Under the pieces are notes generated by a model, which made no database searches, had not been told where the DNA came from, and was given only the letters and a program-made list of their open reading frames with translations. From the NCBI GenBank assembly GCA_003556865.1, contig PWQF01000115.1, positions 1 through 5,181 of the forward strand: DNA of 5,181 bases. The letters run 5' to 3'. Each line of letters begins with the position of its first letter. Position 1 is the stretch's first letter. The translations under genes and the position numbers were made by a program. The stretch is from Elusimicrobiota bacterium (GTDB lineage: Bacteria; CG03; SLGR01; PWQF01). Below, piece after piece: positions 1 to 5,181 of this stretch.

Positions 1-1
1 A

Positions 2-211
2 ACAGCTATTTTAATATTTGCTGCATTTATGACTGTGCCGCTCTTTACCGGGATTAATATTATGTTTTTACCTGCGGTTATTTTAGGGGGGATCTCCGCG
101 GCGGCAGAGCTTAAACTTGAAAAAAACAGGCTATTTATTTCCCTGGCGTCTATTGTTTATTACGCTATTATACTGGTTATTGTAAAGAGTCATATGGCTA
201 TAGCATTATGA
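2..211 (+). CDS. C-terminal end of a multi-pass membrane protein (5' end outside window)
   Basis: The reading frame is open from the left edge, and the 69 visible codons end at TGA 209-211. The visible product is almost wholly hydrophobic. I see about three candidate membrane spans: the first runs from the edge through a stretch ending in PLFTGI, the second covers NIMFLPAVILGGISAAAE, and the third follows a charged loop (ELKLEKNR) and covers LFISLASIVYYAIILVIV. A short tail KSHMAIAL follows. An internal ATG at 29 could start a 60-residue protein, but it has no Shine-Dalgarno site and the frame continues upstream with equally hydrophobic codons, so a truncated longer gene is more likely. The stop overlaps the start of the lipoprotein gene by ATGA. 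I do not recognise the family. The charged loop between two spans suggests an integral inner-membrane protein, perhaps a transporter or assembly subunit, but nothing visible fixes a function. Confidence 0.75.
   Translation, partial: TAILIFAAFMTVPLFTGINIMFLPAVILGGISAAAELKLEKNRLFISLASIVYYAIILVIVKSHMAIAL
208..211 (+). promoter_or_regulatory. ATGA stop/start overlap (translational coupling), membrane protein to lipoprotein
   Basis: The start ATG 208-210 of the lipoprotein gene overlaps the TGA stop 209-211 of the upstream gene. No good Shine-Dalgarno sequence precedes the ATG, so re-initiation by ribosomes finishing the upstream gene is the likely way the lipoprotein is made. Confidence 0.7.
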
Positions 212-1164
212 GAAAATATTTTATGATTTTTACTGCCCTTATTATCTTCTCCGGATGCGTCTCTGCCGGGGCGGTGCGGGAGTATGGGCTGGAGAAGGAA
301 CAGGGGATAAGGGCCTACGACTGGTGGGGTAATTTTGTTCTTGACGGCGACGATGGCAGGAGATATATGCTTTATATTCTTATCAGGCTGCTGCCTGGCT
401 TAAACAGTCTTTACAGTATAAGCATTTGTCCGGAGGATAAAGAGGATGGACTTTATAGCCGTGAGCTGGCCAGGGAAAGTTTTTTCTGGGAAGATATTGA
501 GTATACGGAGACAGAATCAGCTGTAGGTTTTTACCGCGATGACTTAAGCTGGACAATAAAACCTGGCACCTTTCTTTTAGAAGTTGAAAAAGAAAATTTA
601 AGGCTTGAATTAAAGGGCGCTTCCATGGGCGATATATACTGGCTCAACGATGGCCGGCATGAACCGATTATTAACGGCGCGCCTCCGGTTTCCGGTTTTT
701 GGGAACTGTATAGCGCGGAAGGCGAAATACTGGTTGAAGGAAAAAGAGTTATGCTTGACGGGTGGAGCTGCTTTGAACATCTTTTTGCTTCTGAATATTT
801 CTGGCATGGAATGCATATCGACTGGGTCTCATTTAAGGGGGAGGCGGCATATGGGGTTCTTCTTGGGGCAGAAGGTCATAAAGAAGGGTTTATTCATATT
901 AAAGAGAGCGGAAAAAGAGATTACCTGAGCGGATTAAAGTTTGAATACCTCTCTTTTGACGGAAGGTTCCCTTCGGAAATGAAAATTACGGGGTATGGTG
1001 AAAAGGGAAGGTTGGTTCTTTATTCAGAAGCAAAAGGAAAAGATAGAAATGAGATAGTTATGGATATTAACGGAACCTATTATCGTAACGGTGAAGAGAT
1101 AAGTTTAAAAGATTTTACCGGGTGGCATGAAGTCTACCGGGGAACAGAGCGGGAATTAAAATGA
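208..1164 (+). CDS. Predicted lipoprotein, possibly lipocalin-like (CrtC/AttH-type fold)
   Basis: The product has 318 residues. It starts with a lipoprotein signal peptide: MRKYF, a hydrophobic core at residues 6-14, and a lipobox FSGC with the acceptor cysteine at residue 17. Phenylalanine at -3 is less usual than leucine but is allowed. A fallback is ordinary signal-peptidase cleavage near SAGA. After export the protein would be lipid-anchored to a membrane. The mature part is rich in short beta-type strands and aromatic residues. WW at 39-40 followed by LDGDDGRRYMLY (45-56), then DGWSCFEH (184-191) and DWVSFKG (205-211), is reminiscent of the carotenoid 1,2-hydratase/AttH lipocalin-like superfamily, where a tryptophan-rich N-terminal strand and a later G-x-x-x-(D/E)-(H/R)...W motif recur. 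I recalled this resemblance from memory and have not tested it, so no enzymatic role is claimed. An outer-membrane binding or surface lipoprotein is the alternative. The ATG at 208 is chosen because it gives a clean signal peptide and overlaps the upstream stop by ATGA. No clear ribosome site precedes it, which suits translational coupling. The stop overlaps the TPR gene start in the same way. Confidence 0.85.
   Translation: MRKYFMIFTALIIFSGCVSAGAVREYGLEKEQGIRAYDWWGNFVLDGDDGRRYMLYILIRLLPGLNSLYSISICPEDKEDGLYSRELARESFFWEDIEYTETESAVGFYRDDLSWTIKPGTFLLEVEKENLRLELKGASMGDIYWLNDGRHEPIINGAPPVSGFWELYSAEGEILVEGKRVMLDGWSCFEHLFASEYFWHGMHIDWVSFKGEAAYGVLLGAEGHKEGFIHIKESGKRDYLSGLKFEYLSFDGRFPSEMKITGYGEKGRLVLYSEAKGKDRNEIVMDINGTYYRNGEEISLKDFTGWHEVYRGTERELK
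1161..1164 (+). promoter_or_regulatory. ATGA stop/start overlap (translational coupling), lipoprotein to TPR protein
   Basis: The start ATG 1161-1163 of the TPR gene overlaps the TGA stop 1162-1164 of the lipoprotein gene. A modest GGGA at 1151-1154 sits six bases upstream and may support re-initiation. Two such junctions in a row argue strongly for one polycistronic message. Confidence 0.75.
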
Positions 1165-2081
1165 TTAATAAAATAATTATATTTATAACATTAATTTTAT
1201 CGGGCACAGGCATTGCAAATGGCGGGGCTGAATATTTGAATGAGATTCAGGATGAATTTCTTAGCGGAAATTTTGAGTCTGTGATAGAGATATCGGGAGA
1301 ATGGATAGATGCCGGAGAAACTGATTCGGGGATTCCATATTTTTATAAAGCATACGGAATGTATTCGTTAAATTACCTTGATGATGCGGCGGCAGTTCTT
1401 GAAAGGGGTTTAAGAACAGAAGGCGGGATTGAGGAGTTTCTGGCTGTTTCAAAAAACCTTGCTGCGGACAATCCGGATAATCCGTATGCGCTGATGGCTT
1501 TGGGCGATGCATATAACCGCGCCGGGGAAAAGGAAAAGGCCGTGGATATTTTAAACGAGGCAATCGGTATGGACCCCGGTTTTGGTGAGGCTTATTTCAT
1601 ACTGGGGTTTGTTTATCTTACGCAGTACGGGGAAAAGGAAAAGGCCTATCAAACATTTGAAGAGGGAGTTGAGGCCGACCCGGATTTTATAGGCAATCAT
1701 ATGTATTTGGGGCCTCATTACATAAGAAAAGATAACCTGGAAAGGGCGGAAGAAATATTTACTGCCGCGCTGGGCAGGCTCACAGATAAAAGACAGACCG
1801 CTTACTTTCATAACAGGCTGGCAGATATTTATATCATAAATGAAAGATATGATGATGCAATTGAATTGCTGCAGGAAGGACTGGAAAACATCGGAGATAA
1901 TTTCGGCCTGCTGCTTAGCCTGGGAGATGCCTATTTTAAAAAAGGGCGGGAGGAAGAAGCCGTAGATGTTTATTTAAGGGCGCAGGATGCGCTCTATGAA
2001 ACTGAAAGAGGCAGAAGGCCTGCCCCCGGCGCCAGGGAAGCATTGAAAACCCGGTTAAGGCAACTGGGGGTAATAGAATAA
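1161..2081 (+). CDS. Exported tetratricopeptide-repeat (TPR) protein
   Basis: The product has 306 residues. Residues 1-21 form a signal peptide (MINK, hydrophobic core 5-14, cleavage probably after ANG or two residues later), so the protein should act outside the cytoplasm, most likely in the periplasm. No lipobox is present. About seven TPR units follow: roughly 24-57 and 59-92 (degenerate), 107-140 (the most canonical, with ALGDAY, A at the helix-B position and MDPG), 141-175 (one extra residue, ending EADPD), 176-209, 212-245 and 246-279 (again LGDAY). A basic, proline-containing tail at 280-306 (RGRRPAPG) ends the protein. TPR superhelices bind partner proteins or peptides and have no catalytic residues. 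Here the neighbours are a lipoprotein and a giant repeat protein, so a scaffold or assembly-chaperone role in export or surface display is a reasonable inference. The start at 1161 overlaps the previous stop (ATGA) and has a weak GGGA ribosome site six bases upstream. The gene uses many ATA and AGG codons, like its neighbours. Confidence 0.92.
   Translation: MINKIIIFITLILSGTGIANGGAEYLNEIQDEFLSGNFESVIEISGEWIDAGETDSGIPYFYKAYGMYSLNYLDDAAAVLERGLRTEGGIEEFLAVSKNLAADNPDNPYALMALGDAYNRAGEKEKAVDILNEAIGMDPGFGEAYFILGFVYLTQYGEKEKAYQTFEEGVEADPDFIGNHMYLGPHYIRKDNLERAEEIFTAALGRLTDKRQTAYFHNRLADIYIINERYDDAIELLQEGLENIGDNFGLLLSLGDAYFKKGREEEAVDVYLRAQDALYETERGRRPAPGAREALKTRLRQLGVIE
1524..1646 (+). repeat. Exact 18-base direct repeat within adjacent TPR units
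   Basis: Bases 1524-1541 and 1629-1646 are identical (GGGGAAAAGGAAAAGGCC). They lie 105 bases apart, exactly 35 codons, and both encode G-E-K-E-K-A at the turn between helices A and B of neighbouring TPR units. Flanking sequence diverges quickly. The match fits a retained piece of an ancestral tandem duplication of a TPR unit or a later local conversion. The spacing is one codon more than the standard 34-residue TPR period because the second unit has an extra residue. Confidence 0.8.
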
Positions 2082-2117
2082 CAGGGTAATGAGAAGTTAG
2101 TTTAAAAATATGAGATT
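2082..2117 (+). other. Short intergenic gap before the giant gene; no terminator or clear ribosome site
   Basis: These 36 bases separate the TPR stop from the giant gene's ATG. They are AT-rich at the 3' end and contain no inverted repeat followed by a T run, so transcription probably continues through. A GAGAAG at 2091-2096 lies about 21 bases before ATG 2118, too far for a standard Shine-Dalgarno site, and the GAG at 2112-2114 is only three bases away, too close. Start selection may rely on an unstructured AT-rich leader or on coupling. Confidence 0.5.
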
Positions 2118-2195
2118 ATGCAAACAGGTAAATTAAACAAAATCTTTTTAATATCGCTTTCTTTTTTACTGCTGTCCGCACGGCTGGCCGGCGCG
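2118..2195 (+). other. Signal peptide of the TIG-repeat protein
   Basis: Residues 1-26 have two lysines (5 and 8), a hydrophobic run FLISLSFLLLS at 10-20, and a small-residue cleavage site A-G-A before glutamine 27. No cysteine is near the site, so this is a signal-peptidase I substrate rather than a lipoprotein. It also confirms the choice of ATG 2118: an in-frame stop lies just upstream at 2103-2105, and no other in-frame ATG lies between that stop and 2118. Confidence 0.85.
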
Positions 2196-5181
2196 CAGAC
2201 AACGCTCTGGCCGCGATATGATGAAGATACCTATTTCTATGAGCAGGGACCCCGCCCTGCTTCAGGGAGGATGAGGACCGATTATACTATGGAAATTCAT
2301 CAGGGGGAGGCCAGGGTGATGGATACCGGGCCGGGTGATAACTGGGTTACGAATATTGTCAGCGGATATTCAGACGGCGAGTACCAGTCTTTCGGGGTGT
2401 TTGTATCCCAGCCCCTGGCACCCGGCCAGACTATTGCTACGGGGGAGCCCTGGCCTTTTTACGGAACATTCGGCAGCTATGCCCTGCCTGACGGCCAGGC
2501 TGCCGGGAGCGCCAGCCATAGGGTAAATGCCGGGGTTTACTTATGGAGACAAAGCTTTCTCCCAACAAAAACTTTATCCCGCACTTCTCCCCGGGACGAG
2601 GAATGGATAATTTTAACCAACCCCTTATCCGGCGCCGTAACAGGAGGTGATTCAACTGAAAACCGCTGGTCCGGGACAATTATTGATAACCGCACCGGAG
2701 CTACTGACGGAATGGTGGGTAATTTAACTCCCGAGGCGGGGGACAGGATAGTTCTGGAGGTCCAGAACTATATTGAAAATTATGATACCGGGGGCCAGTG
2801 GTACAATCACTTCGGGGACGGAAACAATTCATATGTAGAGTACGGGGGAAACCTTGAGTTTAAGCCTTATATTTACCGGATTACGGATGCGCTTGGAAAT
2901 GAAATATCTGAAACAATTGCCACCTCCGGAGACCATACCGAAGTCATAGAGATTATAGGTGGTATGTTCCGGGACCAGAACGCTGCAACCCAGATAAGGT
3001 TCGGCGATGACTGGCCCGCGATTTCCGCTCTTGACGGCTCGGTGGACCAGTGGTATAACTCCAGGATAACTTTTGAGGTCCCCGATGTAACCGGTACGGT
3101 AAATCTCAGCGTATATGTGGACGGGGAATCCGACTCCACACAGCAGGTTCCCTTGCGTATATTACCGCGGATTGAAGAGGTCGAGTTCTTTGACTCTGAC
3201 GGACCCGTTGATGCTCCTTTTGTATTCGGGCAGAACTTGCATTATGACGATAATGTTTCAACTATGACCATAAGGGTGCAGGGTTATAATTTTGTTCCGG
3301 GAAGCGAAATAGTTTTCGGGCACGGCGGTGTCCTGGTGGATGAGTATGACTATTCGCTCTGTCCTACCCAGATAACAGCCCGCGTCCGGATAGGGCTTGC
3401 TGCGGGGACGGGGGTGGATGATATAAGTTTAGTCAGCCCTGCGGACGGGATTTTCCCCGCCAGGGGAAGAACCCCGCCGGCCTACAGGGGTAGCGCAATG
3501 ATTACAGAGCGCCCTAAAATAAGTTATTTTTCCCCCCAAACCCGAAACCGTGGAACCACCTATTCCACAATTACGGTGCTTGGAAGTGATTTTGCTCCGG
3601 ATATTGATGCCAGGTTTATAATTCCCGGCAGCGAGTACGGAGGAGTAAATGTTGAGGGTGTGAACCGGATATCATCCGGCGAACTGGAGGTATATGTAAC
3701 CGTACTGGATACTGCTACCGTAAGCAGGCAGTGGAGGCTGATTTTAATTCATCCCGATGACGGAGGGTATGCGGATTCCATAATTGATTCAAATATCAAC
3801 CTTGAGGTAGAGCCTAAACTGGAGCTTACCTCGCTTTCTGTCCCGGGTTCCCAGCCCTCCGGCCATATCGGCCAGAATGTAAGCGATAAGATGATAGTAA
3901 TTAACGGGTCGGGTTTTGAGAGCGGAAACGTGGAAGTTTTATTTGATGCGCCCGAAGGGGATATTACGGTAAAGGCAGTAGATACATATTTTTCAAGAAT
4001 TGAAGTTATAGTGGATGTTGCAGAGGACTCTGTTACAGGGCCGGTGGATGTCCGCGTCAGGAATATCGGTTACGGCGGCGAGGCGACCCTTCCCGGCGCG
4101 CTGGTTGTAAACCCGATGCCCCAGATAAGCGAAGTGACCCAGCCCGATCCGCCTGAGATAGGGCAGAGGGGGGAGCGTGAGATTCAGGTTTCGGGCTCAT
4201 CTTTTGTGGAAGATGGAATAGAGCTGGATTTTGGTGAAAACATAAGCAGCGAGCATATTTCAATTGTAAACATATCTACTGCTGGTTCTAATATAATAAA
4301 CGCAACCCTGGAGATAGATGTCTCCTGTCCGACCGGGTGGGTGCCTTTAAAGGTAATAAACAGGGACCAGGGGGAAAGTAATATCCTGGAAGAGGCCTTT
4401 ATGGTAAACCCGGCTCCGGTAATAACTTCCATCAGCCGCGACCAGGTTGGGCAGGCCGCCCAGGATTTAAAGATAACATTAGAAGGGAATAATCTGCAGG
4501 ACGGCTGCATTGTGGATTTTGGTTCGGGGATTACGGTTGACCCGGAATCCTATGAATACGACATGTTAAACTCTTCGTTTACGGTTACGGTTGGTGTCGG
4601 TTCATCTGCCTCGGTCGGTGAGAGGAATGTGACCATTACAAACCCCGACGGTGGTTATTCTACTCTTACAGGAGGAATCAGCGTAGCCAACAGACCGGCA
4701 ATAAGCAGTATATCCCCGTCCGCCCGGGCACGGGGTGTTACAGGTTCAACTATGAGCGTTATAGGGGATTTTTTCCAGCCGGGTGCGGAAATCTGGTTTA
4801 CTGCTGATCCTTCAGGTTTTCCTGCGGATGGCAAGCTTGTCATAGGGGAGATTGAAGAGCCCGACGCAGACGGCATAAAGTTTATTCTTGCGGAAGTGGA
4901 GTCAGACGCTGATCTTGGGGGAAGGCGCCTTGCCGTAAGAAACCCCGACGGAGGGTTTACTGTTACCGGGGAAATACTCAGCGTGGTATCTCCTCCTTCT
5001 CTTACAAAGAATGACCTTACGGTTATCGGTTCTGTTCCCAATACTCAGCTGGGCCAGGGTGCCCAGGAGGTAACGCTCCGCGTAAGGGGATCCGGTTTTG
5101 AGACCGGTATTGAGTCAGAGGACGTCTATTTTGATGAAGCTGCAGATTCCCATATCAGCGTTGAGGGAGTTGACAGGGTAT
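2118..5181 (+). CDS. Giant secreted protein with tandem IPT/TIG-like Ig modules (3' end outside window)
   Basis: The frame runs without a stop from ATG 2118 to the right edge, giving 1021 complete codons, so the true protein is longer. Residues 1-26 form a Sec signal peptide (KLNK, hydrophobic core 9-20, cleavage after AGA at 24-26). Residues 27 to about 271 are an aromatic-rich N-terminal region of unrecognised family. A degenerate TIG-like unit follows at about 272-349, then modules at about 350-466, 467-566, 567-668, 669-767, 768-860, 861-960 and 961 onward (cut). The modules share a start near I-x-x-(I/V), a central core such as ITVLGSDFAP, MIVINGSGFESG, EIQVSGSSFVEDG or LRVRGSGFETG followed by a (V/I)xF strand, and often an N-P-D-G-G turn before the final strand and a (R/N)P or NPxP linker. 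These are hallmarks of IPT/TIG immunoglobulin-like folds, which occur in cell-surface receptors, adhesins and extracellular enzymes. No catalytic domain, sortase motif or anchor is visible; a C-terminal anchor or secretion domain may lie beyond the window. A surface adhesin, stalk or matrix protein is inferred, with an extracellular enzyme carrying TIG spacers as the alternative. Only three cysteines occur (415, 737, 797). Confidence 0.9.
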   Translation, partial: MQTGKLNKIFLISLSFLLLSARLAGAQTTLWPRYDEDTYFYEQGPRPASGRMRTDYTMEIHQGEARVMDTGPGDNWVTNIVSGYSDGEYQSFGVFVSQPLAPGQTIATGEPWPFYGTFGSYALPDGQAAGSASHRVNAGVYLWRQSFLPTKTLSRTSPRDEEWIILTNPLSGAVTGGDSTENRWSGTIIDNRTGATDGMVGNLTPEAGDRIVLEVQNYIENYDTGGQWYNHFGDGNNSYVEYGGNLEFKPYIYRITDALGNEISETIATSGDHTEVIEIIGGMFRDQNAATQIRFGDDWPAISALDGSVDQWYNSRITFEVPDVTGTVNLSVYVDGESDSTQQVPLRILPRIEEVEFFDSDGPVDAPFVFGQNLHYDDNVSTMTIRVQGYNFVPGSEIVFGHGGVLVDEYDYSLCPTQITARVRIGLAAGTGVDDISLVSPADGIFPARGRTPPAYRGSAMITERPKISYFSPQTRNRGTTYSTITVLGSDFAPDIDARFIIPGSEYGGVNVEGVNRISSGELEVYVTVLDTATVSRQWRLILIHPDDGGYADSIIDSNINLEVEPKLELTSLSVPGSQPSGHIGQNVSDKMIVINGSGFESGNVEVLFDAPEGDITVKAVDTYFSRIEVIVDVAEDSVTGPVDVRVRNIGYGGEATLPGALVVNPMPQISEVTQPDPPEIGQRGEREIQVSGSSFVEDGIELDFGENISSEHISIVNISTAGSNIINATLEIDVSCPTGWVPLKVINRDQGESNILEEAFMVNPAPVITSISRDQVGQAAQDLKITLEGNNLQDGCIVDFGSGITVDPESYEYDMLNSSFTVTVGVGSSASVGERNVTITNPDGGYSTLTGGISVANRPAISSISPSARARGVTGSTMSVIGDFFQPGAEIWFTADPSGFPADGKLVIGEIEEPDADGIKFILAEVESDADLGGRRLAVRNPDGGFTVTGEILSVVSPPSLTKNDLTVIGSVPNTQLGQGAQEVTLRVRGSGFETGIESEDVYFDEAADSHISVEGVDRV
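2196..2930 (+). other. Unrecognised aromatic-rich N-terminal domain of the TIG-repeat protein
   Basis: Mature residues 27 to about 271 precede the TIG-like array and do not follow its pattern. The stretch has many tryptophans (31, 76, 112, 143, 163, 184, 228), many tyrosines, acidic and glycine-rich turns, and no cysteine. Alternating hydrophobic and polar residues (for example 78-97 and 209-216) suggest an all-beta domain. The end (about 246-265, with YIYRITDALGNEIS) looks like an Ig-type strand pair. Placement at the exposed N-terminus of a long repeat stalk would suit a ligand-binding head, but that is inference. I cannot name a family. Confidence 0.5.
2931..5181 (+). repeat. Tandem array of divergent IPT/TIG-like protein modules
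   Basis: The repeats are at protein level; the DNA copies have drifted far apart. Approximate units are 2931-3164 (degenerate; has W-Y-N-x-x-I-T-F-x-V-P, a typical TIG strand), 3165-3515 (long, with an insertion near a GRTPP segment), 3516-3815, 3816-4121, 4122-4418, 4419-4697, 4698-4997 and 4998 to the edge (partial). Lengths run from about 78 to 117 residues, and four of the complete units are 99-102. Shared landmarks are the G-(S/N)-x-F/L core about 20-35 residues into a unit, a following (V/I)xF(D/G) strand, a late G-x-(R/V)-x-(V/L)-x-(V/I)-x-N strand, and a closing V-N-P-x-P or A-N-R-P linker. Unit boundaries are my reading by eye and may be off by several residues. Confidence 0.75.

Noticed and set aside
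29..211. A complete 60-residue small membrane protein starting at ATG 29
   Set aside because: Possible, but the frame is open to the window edge with hydrophobic codons and no ribosome site precedes ATG 29, so a truncated longer gene is preferred.
610..816. Reverse-strand ORF opposite the lipoprotein gene
   Set aside because: Wholly antisense to a well-supported gene, with no independent start signal; a shadow.
650..928. Forward ORF of 92 codons inside the lipoprotein gene
   Set aside because: It lies in another frame fully inside a gene with a signal peptide and coherent composition, has no ribosome site, and its product shows no recognisable pattern.
1261..1811. Two reverse-strand ORFs opposite the TPR gene
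   Set aside because: The forward frame encodes clear TPR units; the reverse products are proline-, histidine- and cysteine-scattered with no domain pattern.
2043..2076. TTGAAA with downstream TAATAG as a promoter for the giant gene
   Set aside because: The spacing is 22 bases rather than about 17, and the first box lies in TPR coding sequence; no better -10 candidate is in place.
2335..2679. Short forward and reverse ORFs inside the start of the giant gene
   Set aside because: Both overlap the uninterrupted long frame with its signal peptide, and neither has family features.
2873..5041. Several reverse-strand ORFs of 68-128 codons opposite the TIG array
   Set aside because: They are the antisense of a GC-rich, repeat-coding frame, are rich in Ser and Pro as expected for such shadows, and have no ribosome sites.
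2931..5181. A CRISPR or other DNA-level repeat array
   Set aside because: The periodicity is in the protein only; DNA identity between units is limited to short stretches near 12 bases, and there are no spacers.

Overview
The window holds four consecutive forward-strand genes that look like one transcription unit, all membrane-bound or exported. The reverse strand carries only shadow ORFs. I see no RNA gene, insertion sequence, CRISPR array, attachment site, replication origin or convincing terminator. The genes carry Sec-type signal peptides and a lipobox, use many ATA, AGG and TTA codons beside GC-rich stretches, and have weak Shine-Dalgarno sites. This fits an uncultured, probably diderm bacterium of intermediate GC content. 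The phylum cannot be fixed from this sequence; an Omnitrophota- or Elusimicrobiota-like candidate lineage is only a guess from general style.

Layout. (1) Bases 2-211 are the 3' end of a gene for a hydrophobic membrane protein cut by the left edge. (2) Bases 208-1164 encode a 318-residue predicted lipoprotein. It has a WW motif followed by a DG-rich turn, and later a GW...EH...DW pattern, that recall the lipocalin-like CrtC/AttH (carotenoid 1,2-hydratase-type) superfamily. The assignment is tentative. (3) Bases 1161-2081 encode a 306-residue exported protein with about seven tetratricopeptide repeats. (4) After a 36-base gap, base 2118 begins a very large exported protein that is still open at the right edge, with 1021 codons visible. 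It has an aromatic-rich N-terminal region and then a head-to-tail array of divergent IPT/TIG immunoglobulin-like modules of roughly 92-117 residues.

Genes 1-2 and 2-3 each overlap through an ATGA stop/start, a sign of translational coupling, and no terminator separates gene 3 from gene 4. The simplest reading is a cell-envelope cluster: a membrane protein, a lipoprotein, a TPR scaffold outside the cytoplasm, and a long repetitive surface or secreted filament/adhesin-like protein. The joint function is inference. The least familiar parts are the N-terminal domain of the giant protein and the lipoprotein-TPR-giant TIG gene order.
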